Source: Strigops habroptila
Lineage: Eukaryota > Chordata > Aves > Psittaciformes > Psittacidae
Length of the DNA stretch: 64,000 nt
NCBI RefSeq assembly: GCF_004027225.2
Contig: NC_046358.1
Location: 614,911-678,910, forward strand
Direction of reading: 5' to 3'
The position numbers and the translations under genes were made by a program. How positions within the stretch are numbered: position 1 is the first letter of the stretch; each line of letters starts with the position of its first letter. Shown here in pieces: positions 52,738 through 63,050 of this stretch. The notes beneath the pieces are model-generated. The model saw only the letters and a list, made by a program, of their open reading frames with translations, made no database searches and was not told where the DNA came from.

Positions 52738-55700
52738 ATGAGGATGATCGAGAGCGTTGACTCCGTGGTCGCCAGATCCGGTGAAGATCTCTGGGCTGAA
52801 ATCTGCTCGTGTCTGCCACATCCCGAGCAGAAGGACGCCAGCGATGCTTTCACAGACTCCTTCATGGATTCCTACACCAACGGAGGCAGCCAGGGCAGCG
52901 GATCCGATGGCTCTTCCCAAACAAACCCGAGGCCCTGGGCACCCCTGCATGATTCAGAAGTGTATTTAGCATCCCTGGGTGAGTGTCTGTGGCAAGGTTT
53001 TGATTTCTCTGTTTGCTTGGGTAGCTGGTGACAGCCCAGACCTGATTATGTGACTGAGGCCACAGAGCTCTGGGTGGAAAGATGTCTTGTAGCATCTAGT
53101 TGGGAAGAAAGGGGGAAAACTGCCTTCCCAAACCATGCCTGCTGGGATCTTTGTATTAAGATGGCTGATCACGCAGATCATCTTTGCACAATTGCTTCTT
53201 GTAATTCCTGCTTATCTATAAAACCATAAATTTATTCTGAGCAGTGTAACAGCTGATAGAAGCACTTGAGGCAAGGGATGATAAAGTTACCAGTACTGGA
53301 GCAAACATCCCAGCACAGCTGAGTGCTTCACTCTTTGGCTCTTGTTTCTCTTGGATATTGTGGCAAAGTCAGGAGAAATAAACCAGTTCTGTGTTTGTAC
53401 CTGTCCAGGATTAGTGTTTGTGAAATGCTGGCCTCTGTACAGCTCTGGCTGGGTGCTTGGCCAGATAATTCACATCTTCTGAATTGCTAGGGCCAGGGAG
53501 TTTCGGTGACAGCTCAGTTCTGCCCCACAAGACACCTCCAGAGATTTTAAGAGGGCCTTGGCCTTGTGAACTAGTCCAATTCAACTAATGATGCTACACT
53601 TTTCAGTGAGGAGTGTGATTGCAAGTCAATACCTGACCTAATCCAAGGAGGAAAACATTGCAATGGGAACTTGTGACCAGAGGAATTGATGACATTTGCT
53701 TTCTTGTAGCTTTGTGTATTATGTTGTGTATTATAGTTGTATAATTGTATACAACTATATACAATTATAGTTGTATAGGGTTACCCTGTGTCTGGTCAGG
53801 AGGTGGTTTTCATCATCCCCTGTGGCTGGGAAGCTCCAGCCACACATTATGTTATGAGATACCCACTAATAATACTGCTGCACATGCATTTTTTAACCTG
53901 TGTTTGGGCATTATTTGGATTCACAGTGCAATTAGTGTGATTTCATGCCAATTTGCATGGAAATCGTGGGACCTTAATGCCTGTGAGATGCACCATCCCT
54001 GGCAGTGTTCAGGCCAGGTTGGACACAGGGGCTTGGAGCAACCTGCTCTAGTGGAAGGTGTCCCTGCCCATGGCAGGGGGTTGGAACTGGAGGAGCTTTA
54101 AGGTCCCCTCCAACCCAAACCACTCTGGGATTCTATGATCTGTACCCCTGTGTGATTTCATGGAAACTAAGCAGTAAGTGGGAAAGTCACTAAAACTCAC
54201 AAATGGGCAGAGCTGACTGGTTGCATAAAGCTTGTTTCCTTCAGAAACATCACCTAAAAAATACCATCCTGTACTCATACAAGAAATAGTCACACAGACT
54301 TGAAATACAGGAGGGAAAATGACTTTTAAAATAGGCCTTAGTCTTGAAAAGTTAATTTAACTGTTTGATACAGAAGTTCAGATACTTCTTTTGTTCCCTT
54401 TCACAACACCAGAATAGAGATAACAAAGACCCCTCCTTTGCCTCCTCACAGAGCGAAGACTGATGAGAATCAAAGGCTTGTCCCAGGAGGTGACCTCCAA
54501 GGACATGCTTGCGCCACTCTCTCCCAGGCTAAGAAGGAATGTTGGGACAGGTTCCTGCAGGAGAAGTTTGAGTCAGAATTCTATGTAGAGGGGCACGACT
54601 CTGATGAGAGGTAATGAGCAAGTGGATGGGAAGGGGTAACCACTCACCGTGTGGGCAGCAGACTTGGGTTCTTAAAAGCTAATCTAAGGTTTTGTCAGGT
54701 CTTATGACAAAAAACATGTCACTTGCACTGTCACAGGCTGTCTGAAGCAGTTTGATAGTGGCTGTTTGCATCATCCTAGGGGGGAACACCCAGAGCATGT
54801 AGGGTTGGAACTTCCAGTGCTGCTCACTGGTTTTTGCATCCCTCAGACTGGGGTGATCCAGCATAGAAAAAACTGGAACCTACTGGGTAATTTCCCATGT
54901 CACCATTTGGGGTAGGGAAAGAATGGAGGAGGGGATGTCCATCATGTTTCAGATTGCTTTTTATAAGGCTTACCTTTAAAAGGGAACCCCAAGCCCTTCT
55001 CTTCACCTCTTTGAGGCACCGTGAAGCACTGTTTCAGACACCAGTGGGGTGTAAAGTTCATTACAGGGTTGGTACCAGTCCCGAGATGAGATTTCCTGAG
55101 CAGCTCTCCCTTCTGTGCCTCTCTAACAGTGCCTCTGCTCTCTCACCCATTACCCTTTTACAGATGACATATGAATTAAGATGAGAGCCCTTTCCTTCAG
55201 CAATCTCACATTCCCAATCACTTCTAACACTCTCAATATTCCTCCTTTCTGAGCTGGCATTTGTCATGATTGCTTCTAGCAGAAAAGGGATTATTTTCCT
55301 CCCTTGAAGAAAATCTCCTTAAGCTGTTTGGGAGTTTAAGTATGAAAAATTAAGGAGGTTATAGATTCTTTCTTTGACCAGTTAACTTCAATGTCATTTA
55401 TATTTAAACCAAAGCTTTTGTGGACTTACATGCTCTTTATACTGTTTTTAAAGGCTGGGGATGTTATCAGTGAAAGGATTTTCTTCCCTAGCATTTGACA
55501 CTGAAGTTAGAGGTCACTCCCGATGCCAAAGCATTTGATTCTCCCCCATTAACATAATTAAACAGACCTTCACTTTTAAACACACAGATAAGTCCAAGGA
55601 CATTACCCAGTGAAATCCTGCTCTTGTGACAGAGCAAGCACAAGTTCGTTTTGTTGTGGCAGCACTGAATGACTTGGATCACATTTCTAGAAGATGCGGA

Positions 55701-56538
55701 TACACACAAACACATACATTTAAGAAGGATAACATTAAACTATTGGGGTTATAGCCACATTTAATCAAAGATGGGGTGGATCTGTTCTGGTTGGACCAGT
55801 TATGATGTGATAGGCTGTAAGACAGTAAAGATAACTAGTATGTATTTATATAAATATATAGTATATATTTATAATCCATCATTTGGTTACCATTCTACAA
55901 GGTAGACATAGTACCTTTTTGTTAATCTTCTGACGTTATTAATGGTCATACATTTTTATATGTGCTTCCTGCTTTGGTTTTGTTCCCCCCTAAATTTCCC
56001 AATCTGCCAAATAGGCAGTTGTGGGGTTAGCTTTAACACTAGATTTTTTTTACTTCTAATCCTGAAAGCTGGAAATTGAACTCTAGTCTTGGCTACAGAC
56101 TGGTACTTCAGGAATGTGGAGGTTGAGATACCCACTAAGGATTCTTTTAATCAAGAAAAATCAGTGTAAAACTTCTCTAACCATAGTTTAAAAAGCCCAA
56201 CTGCAGCAGAATGTCTTTGTAGGATGAAAGATTCTGCTTGCTCTTCCGGCACATGAATCTGTCGCAATAGACCTTATCCATAGCGACAGGAATACCTACA
56301 GAAGAAATGCACGGGGAGGATTTTCCTGACAGCTTGTTGTACATTCCTGGGGCATGTTGTTGCTCTCCCATCTCACTTTGTGCCTTTGCTTCCGCTCAGC
56401 ACACTGGAACATCTGAAGCGATGGCTGCAGCCCGATAAAGTGGCGATCAACACGGAGGAGGTGCAGTACCTCATCCCTCCGGAGCCGCAGCCGGAGAAGC
56501 AGGAGACTGAGGAAGACCCTCCAGCTGCAGAGCAGTGA
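52738..56538 (+). CDS. CCDC32: CCDC32 (C15orf57), AP2-associated protein
   Basis: Small cytoplasmic protein reported to help assemble the AP2 clathrin adaptor; human loss causes a cardio-facio-neurodevelopmental syndrome. Three coding exons on the plus strand: 52738-52978, 54452-54610, 56400-56538. Start MRMIESVD follows acceptor GCGTCAG in 52729. Matches to human CCDC32: RSGEDLWAEICSCLP, PWAPLHDSEVYLASL, RRLMRIKGLSQEVTSKDM, KKECWDRFLQEK, TLEHLKRWLQPDK and EEVQYLIPPEPQ. Exon 2 is 159 bp, while the phases on either side need 157. Relative to the conserved frame there is a net gain of two bases near 54510 (CTTGCGCCACT where CTGCGCACT is expected). As given, the frame is lost after KDML, and TLSQAKKECW is read from another frame. 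This could be a real break or an assembly error. Exon 3 ends AAEQ-stop as in human. Confidence 0.88.
53732..53777. repeat. Alternating 12-bp inverted repeat in CCDC32 intron 1
   Basis: TATAGTTGTATA (53732-53743), its perfect complement TATACAACTATA (53748-53759) and TATAGTTGTATA again (53766-53777), with 4- and 6-base loops. Confidence 0.9.
53990..54138 (+). mobile_element. CR1 LINE 3' end fragment in CCDC32 intron 1
   Basis: Sense CR1 3' end from CACCATCCCTGGCAGTG to GGGATTCTATGATC. Confidence 0.88.
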
Positions 56539-58342
56539 GATACACACCAGCCTCACACAGAGCTCCTGCTCTGACCCTGGTGAAGTTGTACCCAGTGATA
56601 GTGATAACAGGAGAGGGGGAAATGTGCCATTTTCAGTCATTAAATAACCCCAGCACACAAAACCCCAGCTCTGGACCTGCAGAGGTAGTGACCACCCCTT
56701 GTTATGGACAGGAGTGGGAGGCCTGTGGCACAGTGTACACAGAACTGAAATCTTTCTTACTCTGATCTTCTCTTAGCCTGCAGTAATCTAATCATTCCAG
56801 TCTGAATTTTGTGATTCACCAGGAGACATATTAAACAAAAGAAAAGCAGTTGTTCAGAAGCATCAGAAAACATAATGGTCCAGAACAGAACAGCTCAAAC
56901 CACTGAGCTGTTTTGTCTTGTATCTTTTAAATTACTCAGTTGGGCATTGTGTTTCCTTTCCTGCAAGTCCATTGTGGTGTTTCCCATAGATCTTCACTCT
57001 TTAAGCCTCAGTTGGCCTGGAGCTGTGCCTGGAGGAAGACACATACTTTTCACCTACATGAATTTGGAACCCTAGAGGAAGCTATTGTTGCATTGACAGT
57101 GTCATCGACATTGTGACTGTTGAACATTCCTCTCTATGTAAACTCCCACATTTATCATCCCCCTTTATCAGCCAAGCTCTGTATTGCAGAACAGACTGGA
57201 GCGGGTGTGTTTTTTCTTTTGTTGGTTGTTTTGTACGTGTTCTTTATCTCCTTCAGCCTCTCCAAAAGAGGGTCAAATGAGATTCAGTATCAGGAAGCCA
57301 CAAGTGATAACCAGGGAGGCTGCCAATACCTTGTTTCCATCACAGACTTGTGTAGAATTACTTGTCTTTAAATATATTCTGCTATTTCATTGGTTTTCAT
57401 CCTGTCTAACCCCGCAGAGTGTTACTGGCCCGTTGCTAATCAAAGAGACTCTATCACGTACTTGTGTGAGGGCCGGTTCCTCCCTAACCCGCGCTTTCTG
57501 TCCCGCACTGACACGAAGGTCGGTAGAGGGAAGCAGCACACACCTTCCGCACATGGAGCTCCTACAGGGCGGTTGGAGGGGCCGTTCCCGTATCGCACAC
57601 GTTGGATTCGTACCGCGTTCATGATGTTTCTGTGTGAAAATACACCTTTAAGAGCAGCTTCTTGGCAGCCTTCCCTTGTCTCCTGCCTCCATCCAGTGTT
57701 CCCTTATTCACTGGCAGCTGCTACACTGCTGGTTCTTCTTCAGCACCGTGGCTGCTGCGCAGGAGTCGTGCTCATCATCCTCTGTTAGAATAAACACTTG
57801 GGTTTAACACATGAGAAACAGTGAATCACCCAAACGTCAGGGACACAAGACTTGCAAGTCTCGCGTCATGTTGGAGGGTGGGTTTTGTCATCTTTTAATT
57901 CAGCTCTAAAAACAAGGCAGCTTTCCTGTACAGATGCAGTGCTGTGAGCACCTCTCCCCTGTGAGGATAAGCTGGAACAAAGATGCTTCAGAGCATTCAC
58001 CAGCAGTGGTGGGTACAAAGGGAGAAGGGTGCAGTCTCTCTGACTGCACCCAGGCTCTTCCCTAGTCACTTCTTGTCATCAGCAGTGACTGTGAAGATGC
58101 TTTGTATTATTTTGCCTATTCCCATTAAAGTGAGATGAGAAAGAAATATATTCAAGAAACCTGTACTAAAACACAGTTCCTGCTCCTGTAACCCAGCATT
58201 TCCTCTGGAGAAGGGATGTCAGGCAGAGTAGCTTTCACCATTTCACATTAAAAAATTGCTCAGAAGCCCCAGGAAAGGGTCTGGGGAAGAACTGTGCTGA
58301 TACAGAATGAGCTGAGGGCTTTGATTTTGTGTTGATAGACAA
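56539..58342 (+). other. CCDC32 3' UTR and intergenic sequence
   Basis: Poly(A) candidates on plus: ATTAAA near 56640 and 56829, and AATAAA near 57790. A CpG-rich patch of unknown nature sits at 57410-57625. No coding exon recognised. Confidence 0.4.
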
Positions 58343-58697
58343 ACATGGAGACCTCAGAGCAGCCTTCCACTATCTGAAGGGGGCCTGTAAGGATGCTGGG
58401 GAGGGACTCTTCCTTAGGGACTGTAGTGGTAGGACAAGGGATAATGGGTTCAAACTTAAACAGGGGAAGCTTAGATTAGATATAAGGAAGAAGTTCTTTA
58501 CAGTGAGGGTGGTGAGGCCCTGGAATGGGTCGCCCGAGGAAGTTGTGGATGCTCCATCCCTGGTGGTGTTCAAGGCCAGGTTGGACAGAGCCTTGGGCCA
58601 CATGGTTTAGTGTGACACGTCCCTGCCCATGGCAGCGGGGTCGGAACTAGATGATCTTAAGGTCCTTTCCAACGCAAACCATTCTATGATTCTATGA
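58343..58697 (+). mobile_element. CR1 LINE 3' fragment
   Basis: Sense CR1 with an open ORF2 C-terminus (FKLKQGKLRLDIRKKFFTV, then VVDAPSLVVFKARLD) and tail ATTCTATGATTCTATG at 58681-58696. One of the better-kept copies here. Confidence 0.93.
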
Positions 58698-60450
58698 AAC
58701 ACAGGACCTTTGCTGATGGTTACACCTACCTGACTGTGCAGGGGACGGGAGAGTGAGATGTTCATCTGGCTTCATTTGTCCCAAATACCTGCTCCTCTGA
58801 GCAGGAGGATCCATACAAGCACAGCAGGGATGCTGGCTCTTTCCCTGCTTTGTGTGGCCGGGAGCCAGTCCTGTCACTGCACAGGGAGAATAGGCACTGG
58901 CTGTTTCCACCCAACCCAGGCACTTCCAGTAAAATCCCAGTCACCAGCTCACTGACCAGGTGGGTCACAGCTTTCAAACCCATCCCTTGTGCCTGTTGAG
59001 GGACAGAACCGCCTTGTGTGGGGCAAGACAAGCTTTGGATAACAGTGACTTACCCACAGGGCCCTGGAAGCAGCAAAGATTGGGTCAGAAAAGGCTTCTC
59101 TGGGATAACACGTGCAGAGGGAGGTGCTCCCATTGCTGCTGTCAGGTCGCCCTGGCCGTGGTGCAGCTGCATGTGGGGTAGACGTGCCCTGTGCCAGCGA
59201 CTCATTACTCTGCTGTCATCTTCAAACCCATCTCCCATCTCAAATGGTCTTTTAAGAGCCTTCTGCTTCCCTTGTCTGATTGTTTTGCTGTTTAAAACCC
59301 TGAGCAGCTCTAAGCCAGGCTGTGAGGTAGAGACAAAGATGATTTTCTTCCTACTGATGCTTTGGCAGGGACCAGCGCTCGCCCCTGCAGTCAGCTCCCA
59401 GCCAGCTTCAATAACTCCAACCCACATCCACCAGGACGAGAAAATGAGCAGCCTTTGCTCACCAGAAGTTGTAACTTTACAGAAATTCTGAGGCTGCCCT
59501 GATGATTTCCATTCCTCTCACCCCCAAAATGCCTGTTGATGGTGATTTTTGATTTTCCCTTATTTAAGTAAGCTGGGAATGAAGAGATTGAAAGATCTTG
59601 CACGTGGAATCAGTCTTCTGATTCACGTTCAGTAACCCGCAGCCCCGTTGCTGTTTCCTCCCGTTGGTATTTGGGGACATTCCCTGGTGCGGGAAGCGGG
59701 GCTGGGATCCCAGCTTGGGGGTGGTGGTGGTTTTTCATGCAAAATGACACATTTATCTCCCCTCCCCATGGCGATGGGTCCCCCACCACTGGGCCCTGGC
59801 CAGCCCCTTGGCTGGAGCCACTTACTTTTAGGGACAGGCTGTACCCCACACCTATGCCCCACACTACAGGCCCCTGAGCGTTGGGGCTCACCCCACGGCT
59901 GGGCGCCCATTGAAACCCAGGGCTGGGCCACCCTCACCCCACCCTGCCCTCACCCCACTGCTGGGCCACAAGCACCCCATGGTTGGGCGCCCAGCGCCCT
60001 GCAGCTGGGTCACTCTTGCCTCACGGCTGCCTTCACCCCACTCTGCTCTCACTCCCCATGCTGCCTGCACCCCACAGCTGCCGGCACCCCCTCCCTGCCG
60101 GGACCCCCGACGGGACGGCCGCTGCCGGTGCCCCGCTGCTCCGCGCGGTCCCTGCGCCCGCCCGCCCCGTTCCACCAGCGCCCCCCTTCCCCGCCAAGCT
60201 GCGGTCTCCGCCACCGCCGCCCCCGGGGCTCCCCGCTGGGCTGGGGGGGGACGCGGCTTCCCCCGCGCACCGGCGGGTTGGGCTGTACCTGGAAAACCGA
60301 GCGCTGGGCGGGGAACGTCCTGTGCCCGCTCGGTGAAAGCTCAGCACGGGGCGGGGAAACAAAGAACCTTCGAAATCCGGCTCCCGGTGACAGCCCCAGC
60401 TCTCGGAGGCACCGAGCCCAGCCGGGCGGGTGAGCGGCTCCGGAACAGAC
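58698..60450. other. Intergenic sequence, GC-rich toward the right
   Basis: No coding exon recognised. 59880-60060 is an imperfect C/G-rich repeat (CCCCAC..GCTGGG..GCGCCCA). 60060-60450 is CpG-rich and leads into the receptor gene promoter. Confidence 0.45.
59880..60060. repeat. Imperfect CACCCCA/GCTGGGC minisatellite-like tract
   Basis: Repeated variants of CACCCCAC-GCTGGGC-GCCC at irregular 20-40-base spacing. Confidence 0.55.
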
Positions 60451-60680
60451 ACAACCCTCCTTTATAACCCCTCCCCGCTAATTACAGGGAGTAATTAGTG
60501 CTGCTTTGACTCGCCGCAGGGAGAGTCCTGGTGGGTCTGGGGGTGATTCTTCATCTCCGCGCACTTGCGGCTGGAACACGCTCGGCATCACCCGCCTGCG
60601 CTGCCGGGAGCAGGTTTGGGCCGTGGGGAGCCCCGCGTGGGACCCCGAAACCAGCCCGGGAACAACAACCGACAGGTACA
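60060..60680 (+). promoter_or_regulatory. Candidate promoter/5' UTR of the PRLHR-like receptor gene
   Basis: CpG-rich stretch followed by TTTATAA near 60461 and two TAATTA-type sites (60477-60500). A possible noncoding exon ends at CGACAG|GTACAA near 60676. The acceptor TTTTCAG at 61157-61163 precedes the coding exon. All of this is inference from signals. Confidence 0.35.
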
Positions 60681-60689
60681 ACAGCGGTG

Positions 60690-60785
60690 GGATGGGGATG
60701 GTGGGATGGGGAGACAGGGATGGGCTGCGGAGACAGGGATGGTGGGATGGGGTAGGATGAACTGGGGGGACAGGGATGGGGAGCA
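60690..60785. repeat. GGGATGG/GGGACAGGGATG purine-rich repeat
   Basis: Short irregular G/A-rich tandem units on plus, directly after the candidate receptor exon 1. Confidence 0.7.
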
Positions 60786-61198
60786 TCCTTCTGCCGGCAG
60801 GTCGGGATGGAGGAGGTGAGGGGGGAGATGAAAAGCAGAAGATGCTGCAGGAGTCCTTTTGTTCTGCTTCGGTCCAGCACAGCTCCCGAAGGTGTCCTTC
60901 CTGGAGACATCCCGACCCGATCCAAGCATCCCTATCTCCCTGCTCCCCGGCAGCTCCGTGTCCTGCTGGTTAACCACTTCATTCCCCATCTATCCATACG
61001 GAAGCTCCACTGAGTCTGCCGCGGGGCACCTTTGCTCTTAAAAGGTCCCACGTCTTGTAAGTCAGCTGGTGCCTCAGTACAGGGGTGGGCAAGAGGACCT
61101 GGATGGACCCTGGGGTGGGTTCTGTTGCTAGTCAGGGCTGACACTCTCACCTCTGGTTTTCAGGCGTGGAGGAGCAGTGCTGGCAGCAGGAGATCCCC

Positions 61199-62290
61199 AT
61201 GGCTCACAGCCGGCTGCCCAACGACTCCTGGCAGAACAGCTCAGCCCCTCTCTTCACCGGCCTGGACCTCCTCCTGGAGCTGAAGCCGCTCTTCATCCCG
61301 CTCTACGCCACGCTGGTGGTGGTGGCGTGCACAGGGAACCTCTTCCTCATCCTCCTCATTGCCCTCACCAAGAAGCTGCACTGCACCACCAATTTCCTCA
61401 TCGGGAACCTGGCGGTGGCCGACTTCATCATGTGCCTGGCCTGCGTCCCCCTCACTGTCTCCTACGCCTTTGAGGCGCGGGGCTGGCTCTTTGGGATGTT
61501 CATGTGCTACTTCGTCACCCTGATGCAGGCTGCCACCGTCTTCGTGTCGGTGCTGTCCCTCACGGCCATCGCCATCGACCGGTACGTGGTGGTGGCGTAC
61601 CCCATCCGCAGGAGGATCAGCCGCAGGTCCTGTGTCTGCCTCGTGGCCTGCATCTGGTTACTCTCCATCGTGGCCTCCATTCCCACCTCGCTGCACACCC
61701 ACTACTTGGATCTCAACACCATTGGCCATGACATGATCATCTGTGAAGAGTTCTGGAAGCACGAAGAGAGAGCGCGGCTGCTGTATTCGTGTTTGATGCT
61801 CCTCCTGTCCTACGTGCTCCCACTCTTGGCGGTATCAGTCTCCTTCTGTGCCATCACCTACCACTTACGAAGGAGGAACGTCCCGGGCGCTGCCTACCCC
61901 TGCCAGGACAAATGGACCAAAACAAAGCAGAAGACCTTCCGGGTGCTCACCATCTCCGTGGTGTGCTTTGCTGTCTGCTGGCTGCCCCTCCAAGTGGTGA
62001 ACTTCATCAGAGACATCGACGAGGAGTTCACCATCCTGGACAAGAGGTACGTCAACGTCATCCAGGTCTCCTGCCACCTGATTGCCATGAGCTCTGCCTG
62101 CTACAACCCTTTTATCTACGCCTCCCTCCACGACAAGTTCTGGTTCCACCTCAGCAGCTACTTCTACCGCAAGAAGAAGAGCTCCAGCATGATGTCCTGC
62201 AAGGCTTCTCGGTTCAATACCTGCTCCACACTGGCAGATGCTCCTACTGGGGTGTCGGATAAGATCGCTTTGCAAACCAGACTATCTTAA
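61199..62290 (+). CDS. PRLHR2: Prolactin-releasing-peptide receptor paralogue (class A GPCR)
   Basis: Single-coding-exon rhodopsin-class receptor of 363 aa. The start chosen is the first in-frame ATG (61199), because the open frame before it begins at a GTG beside a splice acceptor. The short N-terminus has NDS and NSS glycosylation sites. Seven hydrophobic segments lie at roughly 30-56, 64-90, 101-127, 144-163, 192-220, 246-270 and 284-308. Hallmarks: DRY at 127-129, the cysteine pair C103 and C182, CWLP at 260-263, NPFIY at 303-307, and a Cys/Ser-rich tail. Closest remembered family is PRLHR (GPR10), which shares TNFLIGNLA, CVPLTVSYAFE.RGW, CEEFW and AMSSACYNPFIYA. Chicken has two such receptors, and this sequence is too divergent for PRLHR itself, so it is taken as the second. 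The ligand would be a PrRP/C-RFamide peptide, presumably signalling through G proteins at the plasma membrane. Confidence 0.85.
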   Translation: MAHSRLPNDSWQNSSAPLFTGLDLLLELKPLFIPLYATLVVVACTGNLFLILLIALTKKLHCTTNFLIGNLAVADFIMCLACVPLTVSYAFEARGWLFGMFMCYFVTLMQAATVFVSVLSLTAIAIDRYVVVAYPIRRRISRRSCVCLVACIWLLSIVASIPTSLHTHYLDLNTIGHDMIICEEFWKHEERARLLYSCLMLLLSYVLPLLAVSVSFCAITYHLRRRNVPGAAYPCQDKWTKTKQKTFRVLTISVVCFAVCWLPLQVVNFIRDIDEEFTILDKRYVNVIQVSCHLIAMSSACYNPFIYASLHDKFWFHLSSYFYRKKKSSSMMSCKASRFNTCSTLADAPTGVSDKIALQTRLS

Positions 62291-62744
62291 CTGAAGACCC
62301 TCAGGAGCTCAGTTTTGCTTTTGGACCTGTGTACACTGTGCTTTTGACTGGACATACGAGCAGGCTGCTGGTTGTGGTGGCATGTTGCTGCTCCCAGAAG
62401 AGATCTCTTGTGCCGGGCAAGGGCACAAGGGAAGGCATCATAGACTTTGTGGTGGAGCTGCAATTAGGAGCAGCTCAAGGATGTTTTGTTGTTTGGGAAC
62501 ACATATCGGTGCAGCAGCAAACACCCCAACCAGGCAAAGGCAGAGTAATTCCAGAGCAATTCGGAGCAGGATGTACCTGCCAGCCCATGGAGACATGCTG
62601 GGGCAGCAGAAGCTGTTTTCACCTGACCCAGACAGCAGGAAAGACCCGAGTGTCAATGAAACAGCAGTTGCTTGGTTCATTGCAGCAGAACAATGGGATA
62701 AGCAAGTTTCCTATGTGGCTTTTACAGCCCTTTTCCCATCTCCT
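62291..62744 (+). other. Receptor gene 3' UTR / flank
   Basis: No coding exon and no clear AATAAA close to the stop. Open frames here are chance. Confidence 0.4.
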
Positions 62745-63050
62745 GGCTTGGGATGGGGCACAAACCCTTGATCTCAGCCGTGTCTGGGATGGGGGACACA
62801 CCCTGGATCCCAGCTCCTGGCCGGATGGGGCACATGCTCTGGATCCCAGGTCCTGGCTGGGATGGGGCACACACCCTGGATCCCAGCTCCTGGTTGGGAT
62901 GGGGCACTCACCCTGGATCCCAGCTCCTGGTTGGGATGTGGCACTCACCCTGGATCCCAGCTCCTGGTTGGGATGGGGCACTCACCCTGGATCCCAGCTC
63001 TTGGATGGGGCTGGGGCACATAACCTGGATCCCAGCTCATGGCCGGGTAC
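62745..63050. repeat. 37-bp minisatellite, about 8 copies
   Basis: Units of the form GGGATGGGGCACTCACCCTG plus GATCCCAGCTCCTGGTT. The GGATCC in each unit falls at 62805, 62841, 62878, 62915, 62952, 62989 and 63027 (36, 37, 37, 37, 37 and 38 bp apart), with a degenerate first copy at about 62769. Middle copies are nearly identical. Long open frames across it come from the repeat. Confidence 0.95.

Noticed and set aside
61166-61198. Receptor start at 61166
   Set aside because: That codon is GTG next to a splice acceptor. The first in-frame ATG is at 61199.
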